A stretch of 64,000 nt of DNA from RYN-124 sp033851845 (lineage in GTDB: Bacteria; Actinomycetota; Actinomycetes; Mycobacteriales; SCTD01). Shown in pieces: positions 52,867 through 61,178 of this stretch. The translations under genes were made by a program, and so were the position numbers. The notes beneath the pieces are model-generated. The model ran no database searches, had not been told where the DNA came from, and saw nothing but the letters and a program-made list of their open reading frames with translations. The stretch covers positions 1-64,000 of the forward strand of contig JAWWOH010000119.1 in assembly GCA_033851845.1 (NCBI GenBank). Direction: 5' to 3'. Every line of letters begins with the position of its first letter. Positions within the stretch are counted from its first letter, which is position 1.

Positions 52867-53745
52867 TCAGGCGGCCCGCAGATCGCTGCGCTTTGCCAGC
52901 TCTGCGAGCGCAGTCGCGACCAGCTCGGGGTACTCCATCGGCAGGAAGTGACTGCCAGGCAGCACCGTGATCTGCGCTTGCGGGATGCGGGCGGCCGTGT
53001 CGACGACATCGTCCATCGACGTCAGCACGTCCCACTTGCCCGCGACGAGAGTCGTCGGGCACTGCACGAAGGAGACGTCCATCGGGTGGTGATCGGCCGC
53101 AGCCACGGCGAGCCTCATGTACCACCGCCAGTCCTGCTTGAGGAACTCCTCGAGCATCGGCGTCACGACCTCGAGGCGGGCGGCCGGCAGCATGAAACCG
53201 GAGTGCGTGACGAGCCAGGCCAGCCGGTCGTTGACCGGGATGGCGTTGACCAGGGGAGTCATCAGACCGCCCGTGGCCCGGAACAGCCTCGCCGCCCGCG
53301 TCGCGACCGGACGGCGCAGCCGGCGCGGGATCCGCAGCGGCGCACCCATCGTGCCGAAGGTCCCACCGGGCACGCCCGCGACCGCCATCAGCCCGGCGAC
53401 CCGGTCGGGGTGGCGCTCGGCCATCTCGAACGCGATGTTGACCCCGATGGACCAGCCCGCGACGAGGGCGCGGTCGATGCCCTCGGCATCCATCAGCGCC
53501 ACGAGGTCGGCAACGTGGTCCTCCACCCGGATCCGGGCCGGGTCGACCGGCCGCTCCGACCCGAAGGTGCCTCGGTAGTACCAGGTGCGCACGCGGTAGC
53601 CGCTGTCCGCGCCGACCAGGCCCGGCCAGGCCTGCGGGATGGTGCCCAGGCCGTTGCTGATGATGACCGGGAGCCCGTCACCATCACCGCGCCAGCCGCG
53701 GATGCAGGTGCCGTCGGAGCTGAGGTAGTTGAACGACGTCGGCAC
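52867..53745 (-). CDS. Alpha/beta hydrolase
   Basis: A 292-residue hydrolase. Nucleophile elbow VAGWSIGVNIA with Ser near residue 98 (Trp replaces the usual His before it), Asp candidate in VAGKWDVLTSMDD, and His in LPGSHFLPMEYP. Family of proline-iminopeptidase/haloperoxidase-like proteins; substrate unknown, no signal peptide. The GTG start (53743-53745) coincides with the predicted transcription start from minus-strand TAGAGT (53752-53757). Divergent from the ilv leader. Confidence 0.85.
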   Translation of the reverse strand: MPTSFNYLSSDGTCIRGWRGDGDGLPVIISNGLGTIPQAWPGLVGADSGYRVRTWYYRGTFGSERPVDPARIRVEDHVADLVALMDAEGIDRALVAGWSIGVNIAFEMAERHPDRVAGLMAVAGVPGGTFGTMGAPLRIPRRLRRPVATRAARLFRATGGLMTPLVNAIPVNDRLAWLVTHSGFMLPAARLEVVTPMLEEFLKQDWRWYMRLAVAAADHHPMDVSFVQCPTTLVAGKWDVLTSMDDVVDTAARIPQAQITVLPGSHFLPMEYPELVATALAELAKRSDLRAA

Positions 53746-53751
53746 GGCACG

Positions 53752-53757
53752 ACTCTA
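53752..53757 (-). promoter_or_regulatory. -10 box of the alpha/beta hydrolase gene
   Basis: Minus-strand TAGAGT ends six bases before the GTG at 53745, giving +1 on the start codon. Confidence 0.45.
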
Positions 53758-53813
53758 GGCGGCGCCGGTCATGTCCCTCGCGGCCCACATGCTGAGACAA
53801 CCGTCCCACTGGC

Positions 53814-53842
53814 TTGACACCGGCGACCGCGTCACGCAGGCT
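53814..53842 (+). promoter_or_regulatory. Promoter of the ilvBNC operon
   Basis: A perfect TTGACA (53814-53819) and CAGGCT (53837-53842) with a 17-bp spacer. The expected +1 is 53849, exactly the GTG of the leader peptide, so the leader would be translated from a leaderless mRNA. This is the best -35 box in the window. Confidence 0.7.
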
Positions 53843-53848
53843 GGCGCC

Positions 53849-53875
53849 GTGTCTCAGCTCATCGTAGTTAGCTAG
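53849..53875 (+). CDS. ilv leader peptide (attenuation)
   Basis: An eight-codon frame, MSQLIVVS, that begins at GTG and ends in TAG. Four consecutive codons are for Leu, Ile, Val and Val, the products of the downstream operon. A 7-bp hairpin (AGCGCGT 53874-53880 with ACGCGCT 53896-53902) starts at the stop codon and would be blocked or freed depending on ribosome position. This is the classic arrangement of branched-chain attenuators; stalling at the control codons when charged tRNA is low would favour read-through into ilvBNC. Confidence 0.8.
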   Translation: MSQLIVVS

Positions 53876-53903
53876 CGCGTCCGCCTCCCCGGCGAACGCG
53901 CTC

Positions 53904-53934
53904 ACCCCTCCGTGCCCCGCACGAGGGGTTTTTT
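53904..53934 (+). terminator. ilv attenuator (intrinsic terminator)
   Basis: ACCCCTCCGTGC and GCACGAGGGGT form an 11-bp GC-rich stem with one bulged C and a CCC loop, followed by six T (53929-53934). It lies between the leader peptide and ilvB, 31 bases before the ilvB ATG. A strong T-tailed terminator is otherwise absent from this window. Confidence 0.85.
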
Positions 53935-53965
53935 GTTGCCCCAGCCTCTGAAGGAAGATCAGCAG

Positions 53966-55714
53966 ATGTCCGAGCAGGTCACCGGTGCCCAGTCGCTCGT
54001 CCGATCCTTGGAGAGCGTCGGGGCCGAGGTCGTCTTCGGCATTCCCGGCGGTGCGATCCTGCCGGCGTACGACCCGCTGTTCGACTCGAAGACGGTGCGC
54101 CACATCCTCGTCCGGCACGAGCAGGGCGGCGGGCACGCCGCCGAGGGGTACGCGCAGGCGACCGGCAAGGTCGGCGTCTGCATGGCGACGAGTGGCCCGG
54201 GCGCGACGAACCTCGTCACGCCGATCGCCGACGCCTACATGGACTCGGTGCCGATCGTCGCCATCACCGGCCAGGTCCCGAGCCTGTCCATCGGCACCGA
54301 CGCCTTTCAGGAAGCCGACATCTGCGGCATCACCATGCCGATCACGAAGCACAACTTCCTGGTGCAGCACGTCGACGACATCCCGCGCACGATCGCGGAG
54401 GCTTTCCACATCGCGGCGACCGGTCGGCCCGGTCCGGTGCTCGTCGACCTGCCCAAGGACATCCTGCAGGCGACCGGCGCCTTCGCCTGGCCGCCGACGC
54501 TGGACCTGCCCGGCTACCGGCCGACGACGAAGCCGCACGCCAAGCAGATCCGCGAGGCGGCGAAGCTCATCGCGAGTGCCAAGCGCCCGGTCTTGTACGT
54601 CGGCGGCGGCGTGCTCAAGGCCCGGGCGGCCGCCGAGCTCAGGACGCTGGCCGAGCTCACCGGCATCCCCGTCGTGACGACGTTGATGGCGCGTGGCGCC
54701 TTTCCGGACAGCCACGCGCAGCACCTCGGGATGCCGGGCATGCACGGCTCGGTGGCGGCGGTGACCGCGCTGCAGAAGTCGGACCTGCTGATCACGCTCG
54801 GGGCGCGCTTCGACGACCGGGTCACGGGCAAGCTGTCGACGTTCGCGCCCGATGCAGCCGTCATCCACGCCGACATCGACCCGGCGGAGATCGGCAAGAA
54901 CCGCGCTGCCGATGTGCCGATCGTCGGGGACTGCCGCGAGACGATCGCTGATCTCGTCGTCGCGGTGAAGGAGCTCTACGACGGCGGCACCCGTGCCGAC
55001 CTCACCGGCTGGTGGAAGTCGCTGGACCAGTGGCGCACGACGTACCCGTTGGGCTACGAGGAGCCGACGGACGGCTCCCTGGCGCCGCAGCACGTCATCA
55101 GTCGCATCGGTGCGATCGGTGGTCCGGATGCGCTCTACGTCGCGGGCGTGGGCCAGCACCAGATGTGGGCCAGCCAGTTCATCTCCTACGAGAACCCCTA
55201 CACCTGGCTCAACTCCGGCGGACTCGGCACGATGGGCTACTCGGTGCCCGCCGCGATGGGGGCGAAGGTGGGTCGGCCCGAGGCAACGGTGTGGGCCATC
55301 GACGGTGACGGCTGCTTCCAGATGACCAACCAGGAGCTCGTCACCTGCGCGATCGAGGGCATCCCCATCAAGGTCGCGGTCATCAACAACGGCAACCTCG
55401 GCATGGTCCGTCAGTGGCAGACGCTCTTCTACGAGGGGCGCTACTCCAACACGAACCTCCAGTCCAAGCGCATCCCGGACTTCGTCAAGCTCGCCGACGC
55501 CATGGGGTGCATCGGGTTGCGGTGCGACAACAAGGCCGACGTGGACGCGACCATCGAGAAGGCGATGGCGGTCGACGACATGCCGGTCGTCATCGACTTC
55601 GTCGTCGGCCAGGACGCGATGGTGTGGCCGATGGTGCCGGCCGGCACCAGCAACGACGAGATCCTCGCCGCCCGCGACACGCGGCCCGACTACGACAGCG
55701 ACGAGATGGTCTGA
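53966..55714 (+). CDS. ilvB: Acetolactate synthase large subunit
   Basis: A 582-residue ThDP-dependent acetohydroxyacid synthase subunit, first common step of Val, Leu and Ile synthesis. The ThDP-activating Glu is E52 (RHEQGGGHAAEGYA); FGIPGGAILP and MATSGPGATN follow; the ThDP/Mg motif is IDGDGCFQM...NNGNLGM near the C-terminus. FAD-binding middle domain present. ATG 53966 with GAAGGAAG about 7 nt upstream; upstream in-frame starts fall inside the attenuator. ilvN follows after one base. Confidence 0.97.
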   Translation: MSEQVTGAQSLVRSLESVGAEVVFGIPGGAILPAYDPLFDSKTVRHILVRHEQGGGHAAEGYAQATGKVGVCMATSGPGATNLVTPIADAYMDSVPIVAITGQVPSLSIGTDAFQEADICGITMPITKHNFLVQHVDDIPRTIAEAFHIAATGRPGPVLVDLPKDILQATGAFAWPPTLDLPGYRPTTKPHAKQIREAAKLIASAKRPVLYVGGGVLKARAAAELRTLAELTGIPVVTTLMARGAFPDSHAQHLGMPGMHGSVAAVTALQKSDLLITLGARFDDRVTGKLSTFAPDAAVIHADIDPAEIGKNRAADVPIVGDCRETIADLVVAVKELYDGGTRADLTGWWKSLDQWRTTYPLGYEEPTDGSLAPQHVISRIGAIGGPDALYVAGVGQHQMWASQFISYENPYTWLNSGGLGTMGYSVPAAMGAKVGRPEATVWAIDGDGCFQMTNQELVTCAIEGIPIKVAVINNGNLGMVRQWQTLFYEGRYSNTNLQSKRIPDFVKLADAMGCIGLRCDNKADVDATIEKAMAVDDMPVVIDFVVGQDAMVWPMVPAGTSNDEILAARDTRPDYDSDEMV

Positions 55715-55715
55715 C

Positions 55716-56243
55716 ATGACATCCACCCACACGCTCTCCGTCCTCGTCGAGGACAAGCCCGGCGTCCTGGCTCGGGTCGCGTCGCTGTTCAGCCGCCGCG
55801 GCTTCAACATCTCCTCGCTCGCCGTGGGTCCCACCGAGTCGCCCAACGTCAGTCGGATGACGATCGTCGTCGAGGTCGAGGGGCTTCCGCTCGAGCAGGT
55901 CACGAAGCAGCTGAACAAGCTCGTCAACGTCCTGAAGATCGTCGAGCTCGACCCCAACGCGAGCGTGCAGCGTGAGCTGCTTCTCGTGAAAGTCAAAGCC
56001 GACCTGACCACCCGGTCGCACGTGCTGGAGACGGTGCAGCTCTTCCGCGCCAAGGTGGTCGACGTCGCAACCGACGCCGTCACCATCGAGGCGACCGGCA
56101 CCGCCGACAAGCTGGCGGCGCTCATCAAGGTGCTGGAGCCGTTCGGCATCCGCGAGCTGGTGCAGTCCGGCCTCGTCGCGGTCGGCCGCGGCTCCCGCTC
56201 CATCACCGGCGCGGACACGCGCCTCCGCTCTGTTTCTGCGTAA
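55716..56243 (+). CDS. ilvN: Acetolactate synthase regulatory small subunit
   Basis: A 175-residue regulatory subunit that activates IlvB and confers feedback inhibition, usually by valine. N-terminal ACT domain: TLSVLVEDKPGVLARVASLFSRRGFNI... with GFNISSLAVGPTE; C-terminal half LLLVKVKADLTTRSHVLE. Length normal. ATG one base after the ilvB stop. Confidence 0.96.
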   Translation: MTSTHTLSVLVEDKPGVLARVASLFSRRGFNISSLAVGPTESPNVSRMTIVVEVEGLPLEQVTKQLNKLVNVLKIVELDPNASVQRELLLVKVKADLTTRSHVLETVQLFRAKVVDVATDAVTIEATGTADKLAALIKVLEPFGIRELVQSGLVAVGRGSRSITGADTRLRSVSA

Positions 56244-56263
56244 CCCGAGAGGACACCAAATCG

Positions 56264-57265
56264 ATGGCCGAGATCTTCTACGACGACGACGCCGACCTGG
56301 CGATCATCCAGGGCCGCAAGGTGGCCGTCCTCGGCTACGGCAGCCAGGGCCACGCCCATGCGCTGTCGTTGCGCGACTCCGGCGTCGACGTACGCGTCGG
56401 ACTCCCGGCCGGCTCCAAGAGCCGCGAGAGGGCCGAGTCGGCCGGGCTGCGTGTCGTCACGCCCGCGGAGGCCGCGGCCGAGGCAGACGTGATTATGATC
56501 CTCGCGCCGGACACCGTGCAACGGAAGCTCTACGAGACCGACGTCGCGCCCAACCTCAACGACGGTGACGCGCTGCTCTTCGGGCACGGCCTCAACATCC
56601 GGTTCGGCCTCATCACCCCGCCGGCGGGTGTCGACGTCGCGATGGTCGCGCCGAAGGGGCCGGGTCACCTGGTCCGGCGGCAGTTCGTCGACGGTCGCGG
56701 CGTGCCGTGCCTGATCGCGGTCGAGCAGGACGCCACCGGCGGGGCGCAGGCCCTGGCGCTCTCCTACGCGAAGGGCATCGGCGGCACGAAGGCCGGCGTA
56801 CTCAAGACGACGTTCACCGAGGAGACCGAGACCGACCTGTTCGGCGAGCAGGCGGTGCTCTGCGGTGGCGCAAGCGCACTCGTGCAGGCCGGCTTCGAGG
56901 TCCTCACCGAGGCGGGCTACCAGCCCGAGGTCGCCTACTTCGAGTGCCTGCACGAGCTCAAGCTCATCGTCGACCTGATGTACGAGGGCGGCATCTCCAA
57001 GATGCGCTGGTCGGTCTCCGACACCGCGGAGTACGGCGACTACGTGAGCGGCCCGAGGGTGATCACGCCCGCGGTGAAGGAGGAGATGAAGAAGATCCTC
57101 GCCGACATCCAGGACGGCACCTTCACCAAGAACCTCATCGCCGACGACGATGCCGGCCGGCCGCAGTTCACGAAGTACCGCGAGGAGGGCGCGAAGCACC
57201 CGATCGAGGTCGTCGGGGCGAAGCTGCGGCCGATGATGGCGTGGATCGACGACGCCGGGGAGTGA
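56264..57265 (+). CDS. ilvC: Ketol-acid reductoisomerase (class I)
   Basis: A 333-residue class I enzyme that isomerises and reduces acetolactate. The nucleotide motif is VAVLGYGSQGHAHAL; LRDSGVDVRVGLPAGSKS follows as the cofactor-specificity loop, whose Ser/Arg residues suit NADPH. Mg ligands are in FTEETETDLFGEQ and FECLHELKLIVDLMYEGG. ATG with GAGAGGA upstream, 20 bases after ilvN. Ends convergent to the metalloprotease gene, 15 bp apart, with no clear terminator. Confidence 0.97.
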   Translation: MAEIFYDDDADLAIIQGRKVAVLGYGSQGHAHALSLRDSGVDVRVGLPAGSKSRERAESAGLRVVTPAEAAAEADVIMILAPDTVQRKLYETDVAPNLNDGDALLFGHGLNIRFGLITPPAGVDVAMVAPKGPGHLVRRQFVDGRGVPCLIAVEQDATGGAQALALSYAKGIGGTKAGVLKTTFTEETETDLFGEQAVLCGGASALVQAGFEVLTEAGYQPEVAYFECLHELKLIVDLMYEGGISKMRWSVSDTAEYGDYVSGPRVITPAVKEEMKKILADIQDGTFTKNLIADDDAGRPQFTKYREEGAKHPIEVVGAKLRPMMAWIDDAGE

Positions 57266-57280
57266 CGGCGTAGTGACGGA

Positions 57281-59479
57281 CTACGGACCGAACCAGCCCA
57301 CGACGTCGGCCACCAGCGCGAGCTCCCCGCTGCTGTTTCGCAACCGGATCTGACCGCCCACGCCGGTCGCGACGAGCGCGAGGTCGGCGGCCGTCTGATG
57401 AGCGAGCAGGTTGAGGTTGGACGCCAGCGGGAAGCTGTCGTCGTTGGGCGTCGGATAGACGGCGACATCGGTCGTCTGCGAGGCGTCGACGCCCGTGACA
57501 TTGACCGCGACGGCCGCCGCGCCAGTCGAGGGCACACCCGCTACGCCGGCCAGCTGGAGGTCACGGGTGGCGCCGCCCGGCAGCCGCGACACGGGCTCGG
57601 TGCGGGTGTCCAGCACCCGCCTGGGGGCGAGCACATGGAACAGCGCGCCGGTCGGGTTGGCGTCGTACCAACCGGCGAGGTCAGCCACCAGGTCGACGCT
57701 GCCGCCGCTGTTGCGCAACCGCAGCCGACCACCGTCGCCGATCTTCGCGATGACGAGGTTGGGCACGATCTGCCGGCTGCCTACGTTGATGTTGCTGATC
57801 GTCGGCGGAGGGCTCCCGGAGTCTGCCGGTGTCGGGTAGACGCGGATGTCCGTGACGCTGGTCGCGTTGACCGCGGTGACTGTCAACACGACGGCCGTTG
57901 CGGTGTCCGGCACACTGCCTCGGCCGCCGGTCACGGTGAGGTCGATGCTCTGCCCGGCGCCGACCGGTCCCGCCGGCGCACCCGTGCCGTCGCGGGTGTC
58001 GAGCAGCCGGACCGGCGAGGTCGGCTCGTAGCGCGACGCGCCGGTTGCGCCGTACCAGCCCTCGACGTCGACGAGCACGTGCGGGGCGCCGCCGCTGTTG
58101 AGGATGCGCACGCGGCCGTTCTCGCCGATGGGCACCGTCACCAGGTTGGCGCGGATGGCGCCGGCCGCCAGGTTGAGGTTGCTCACGAGCGGCTCGGCGG
58201 TGCCCGACTTCGGCGTGGGGTAGACCCGCAGGTCGGTCGGGGTCGCCGGGCCGATGCCGGTGACGTTCAGCACGACGGCAGTGGCCGACGCCGGTACGCC
58301 GGAGGAGCTGCTCACGACACTGAGGTCGAAGGTCCTGCCCTTGCCGAGTCGTCCGAGCAGGCCGCCGGTGCCGTCGCGGGTGTCCATGATGCGGACCGGA
58401 TCGAGCGGCGTGTAACGGACGCCGGGTATCGGCGGCACGCCCCAGCCCATGTCGGCGAACATCCCGAGCACCACCGGGCCCGGGTCGCGCTTCACGTAGT
58501 CGGGGCTCAGGACGGACGTCATCAGCGCGTTGACGTCGGACTGCGGGAAGTCGACGGTGGACAGGTGGCTGTAGCTGCTCGCCGGCTCCCACGTCTCCGG
58601 CGCGTACAGGCGCGGCGGTCGCCCGTTGTAGGCCGCCTTCCCCTGCGGTCCGTCCCAGTAGACGTCGAGGCTGGTGAGCGCTTGGCCGAGGGCGACGGTG
58701 CCGCTCGGGTACGACAGCAGCCGCTTGCCCTGAACCGTCCCGCCGGACCGGACCGTGAAGCGGTCGTAGATGGTCGGCTGTGGGTGCTGCGGACCGCCAC
58801 CCCAGAAGCCGAAGCCGTCGGTGTCGACGTCCATGGAGCCGAGGAATCCGAGGCCGTGACCGAGCTCGTGTAGCACGACCGTCTCGAAGTCGTACTTGCC
58901 GTTGTCACGGCCGTCCGTGCCGAAGTACAAGTCCGTCGCGGAGGTGTCGAACTCGGCGGTGATGTCGGAGCCCGCCGAGAGGTCGTGACCGACCACGGCG
59001 TTGGCCAGCGCGAGTGGGTAGTCGGTCTTCGCCGTGCCTCCCAGGCCGTCGCGGTTCAGCGCGACGAAGCCGGTGGGTCCGGCCTGCCCGAGGACCGATG
59101 GCTCCAGCGTGACGGACGCGGCGTCGACGCTGATGGGCACGCGTGAGGAGACGAGGTCCGACCAGATCGCGGCCGCTGCCTCGAACGCCCGTCTGGCCTG
59201 CGGTGAGGCGCAGAAGGTGCTGTCGTAGCTGATCGTCCACGTGGAGGCCGCCCCCGACAGGGTCGCGGGCTGGCACGAGCCGGTGACACCGGCGCGGGTG
59301 AGCTCTGGCGCGACCGGTGAGGCCGGCGCGGGGTGCCCGGCTCGGAGCGTCTGACCGAGAACCCGCGGCGTCGACCAGTGCTCGCCGGCGGCTGCCGGTG
59401 CGGCGACGGCCAGCCCGGCAGCAACCAGGGCGGCGGTCAGCGCGGCACCGATCAGGCGGTTCGGCGGGCCCAAGCGCAC
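57281..59479 (-). CDS. Secreted zinc metalloprotease with three C-terminal repeats
   Basis: A 732-residue secreted protein. Signal peptide (residues 1-32), catalytic domain about 75-350 with the zinc motif VVLHELGHGLGFLGS (H204, E205, H208), and three repeats of about 120 residues (356-476, 485-606, 615-731). Each repeat begins with a form of PVRIMDTRDGTG, contains VRVYPTP-like and SNLNL segments and ends with GWYG or GWFG, a beta-rich surface module. The expected third zinc ligand after HExxHxxG is not His (Gly is there); H304 in SSYSHLSTVDFP may replace it. GTG 59477-59479 with GGAG 5 nt upstream. Divergent from serA. Confidence 0.85.
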   Translation of the reverse strand: MRLGPPNRLIGAALTAALVAAGLAVAAPAAAGEHWSTPRVLGQTLRAGHPAPASPVAPELTRAGVTGSCQPATLSGAASTWTISYDSTFCASPQARRAFEAAAAIWSDLVSSRVPISVDAASVTLEPSVLGQAGPTGFVALNRDGLGGTAKTDYPLALANAVVGHDLSAGSDITAEFDTSATDLYFGTDGRDNGKYDFETVVLHELGHGLGFLGSMDVDTDGFGFWGGGPQHPQPTIYDRFTVRSGGTVQGKRLLSYPSGTVALGQALTSLDVYWDGPQGKAAYNGRPPRLYAPETWEPASSYSHLSTVDFPQSDVNALMTSVLSPDYVKRDPGPVVLGMFADMGWGVPPIPGVRYTPLDPVRIMDTRDGTGGLLGRLGKGRTFDLSVVSSSSGVPASATAVVLNVTGIGPATPTDLRVYPTPKSGTAEPLVSNLNLAAGAIRANLVTVPIGENGRVRILNSGGAPHVLVDVEGWYGATGASRYEPTSPVRLLDTRDGTGAPAGPVGAGQSIDLTVTGGRGSVPDTATAVVLTVTAVNATSVTDIRVYPTPADSGSPPPTISNINVGSRQIVPNLVIAKIGDGGRLRLRNSGGSVDLVADLAGWYDANPTGALFHVLAPRRVLDTRTEPVSRLPGGATRDLQLAGVAGVPSTGAAAVAVNVTGVDASQTTDVAVYPTPNDDSFPLASNLNLLAHQTAADLALVATGVGGQIRLRNSSGELALVADVVGWFGP

Positions 59480-59572
59480 GCGGACTCCAAGGCGTTGCAG
59501 GAAGCGGTCTCATAGTGCCAGGACGCACTCCGGGGGTGGCGGTCGTCACAGCTCCGGGGCCTGTGGCGCCCC

Positions 59573-59578
59573 TAGACT
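59573..59578 (+). promoter_or_regulatory. -10 box of serA
   Basis: TAGACT ends six bases before GTG 59585; the predicted +1 is the G of the start codon, so serA would be leaderless. Confidence 0.5.
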
Positions 59579-59584
59579 TGCCCT

Positions 59585-61174
59585 GTGACGTCGCCTGTCG
59601 TGCTCATCGCCGAAGAGCTCGCCCCGTCTGTCCTCGCCGTGCTCGGGGAGGGGTTCGACATCCGGCACGTCGACGGGGCCGACCGGTCGAAGCTGCTGCC
59701 GGCACTGGCCGATGCCGACGCGGTCCTCATCCGCAGTGCCACGACCATCGACGACGAGGCCCTGGCGGCGGCGCCCCGGCTGAAGGTCGTCGCGCGCGCC
59801 GGCATCGGCCTCGACAACGTCGACGTCCCCGCAGCGACGGCGCGCGGCGTCATGGTCGTCAACGCGCCGCAGTCCAACATCGTCAGCGCCGCGGAGCAGG
59901 CCGTCGCCCTGCTGCTCGCCTGCGCCCGCAACATCGCGCCCGCCAACGCCGCGCTCAAGGCCGGCAAGTGGGAGCGGTCGAAGTGGACCGGCGTCGAGAT
60001 CGCCGACAAGACGGTCGGCGTCGTGGGTCTGGGTCGCATCGGCGTGCTGTTCGCGCAGCGGATGTCGGCGTTCGGCGTCCGGCTGCTCGCCTACGACCCC
60101 TACGTGCAGCCGGCCCGGGCTGCGCAGATCGGCGTACGGCTCGTCCCTCTCGACGAGCTGCTGCGCGAGAGCGACTTCATCTCCATCCACCTGCCCAAGA
60201 CACCCGAGACGGTCGGACTCATCGGCGAGCGGGAGCTGGCGAGCTGCAAGCCCGGCGTGCGGTTCGTCAACGCGGCTCGCGGCGGGCTCGTCGACGAGCA
60301 CGCGCTCGCTCAAGCCATCAAGGACGGGCACGTCGCAGGTGCGGGCATCGACGTCTTCGCGACCGAGCCGTGCACGGAGTCACCGCTGTTCGAGTTCGAC
60401 AGCGTGGTCGTCTCGCCGCACCTCGGTGCGTCGACGGTCGAGGCCCAGGACAAGGCGGGGATCGCCGTCGCCCGGTCGGTGAAGCTCGCCCTCGAGGGCG
60501 ACTTCGTACCGGACGCCGTCAACGTCCAGGCCGGCGGCGCGGTCGTGCCCGAGCTGCGCCCCGCACTACCGCTCGTCGAGAAGCTCGGCCGGGTCTTCAC
60601 CGCCCTTGCCGGTCACGTGGCGGCGACCCTGGAGGTCGAGGTGCGCGGCGAGATCGCGGCCTACGACGTCTCGGTTCTGCAGCTCGCGGCGCTCAAGGGC
60701 GTCTTCGCCGATGTCGTTGAGGAGTCGGTCACCTTCGTCAACGCGCCCGCGCTGGCTGCCGAGCGTGGCGTCGAGGTCTCGCTGACCAAGCACGACGACA
60801 GCCCCGACTACCGCAACTTGCTCACCGTGCGCGGTGTCCTGCCGACCGGTGAGAACGTGTCGGTCTCCGGCACGCTGAGCGGCACGCGCCAGGTCGAGAA
60901 GCTCACCGAGATCGACGGCTTCGACGTCGACCTGCTCGCCGCCGACCACCTGCTGTTCTTCCGGTACGCCGACCAGCCCGGCGTGGTCGGCCGCGTCGGA
61001 GCGGCGCTCGGTGCCGCCGGCATCAACATCGCGGGCGCCCAGGTCAGCCGCACGTCGCAGGGCGGCGACGCGCTGATGGCGCTGACCGTCGACAGCGCCG
61101 TACCCGGGGAGGTCCTCGACGAGATCAGGGCCGCGATCGGTGCGACCTCGGCTCGCTCCGTCGACCTCGCCTAG
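59585..61174 (+). CDS. serA: D-3-phosphoglycerate dehydrogenase (long form)
   Basis: A 529-residue enzyme that opens serine synthesis by oxidising 3-phosphoglycerate. NAD motif VGVVGLGRIG; catalytic Arg in NAARGGLVDEHAL, Glu in GIDVFATEPCTESPLF, His in SPHLGASTVEAQDKA. The C-terminus has the intervening domain and an ACT domain (LLFFRYADQPGVVGRVGAALG), the actinobacterial type that is serine-sensitive. The GTG start is fixed by the -10 box. Located after ilvBNC as in other actinobacteria. Confidence 0.97.
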   Translation: MTSPVVLIAEELAPSVLAVLGEGFDIRHVDGADRSKLLPALADADAVLIRSATTIDDEALAAAPRLKVVARAGIGLDNVDVPAATARGVMVVNAPQSNIVSAAEQAVALLLACARNIAPANAALKAGKWERSKWTGVEIADKTVGVVGLGRIGVLFAQRMSAFGVRLLAYDPYVQPARAAQIGVRLVPLDELLRESDFISIHLPKTPETVGLIGERELASCKPGVRFVNAARGGLVDEHALAQAIKDGHVAGAGIDVFATEPCTESPLFEFDSVVVSPHLGASTVEAQDKAGIAVARSVKLALEGDFVPDAVNVQAGGAVVPELRPALPLVEKLGRVFTALAGHVAATLEVEVRGEIAAYDVSVLQLAALKGVFADVVEESVTFVNAPALAAERGVEVSLTKHDDSPDYRNLLTVRGVLPTGENVSVSGTLSGTRQVEKLTEIDGFDVDLLAADHLLFFRYADQPGVVGRVGAALGAAGINIAGAQVSRTSQGGDALMALTVDSAVPGEVLDEIRAAIGATSARSVDLA

Positions 61175-61178
61175 AGCA

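Noticed and set aside
53684..57199. An 1171-codon open frame on the minus strand opposite ilvB-ilvN-ilvC
   Set aside because: It mirrors three well-identified genes; in DNA with GC-rich third codon positions the antisense frame lacks stops. Composition (Arg, Val, Leu, Asp, His-rich low complexity) is typical of shadows. The same holds for the 1089-codon plus frame over 19605-22874 and the long frames opposite icmA, glgX and leuA.
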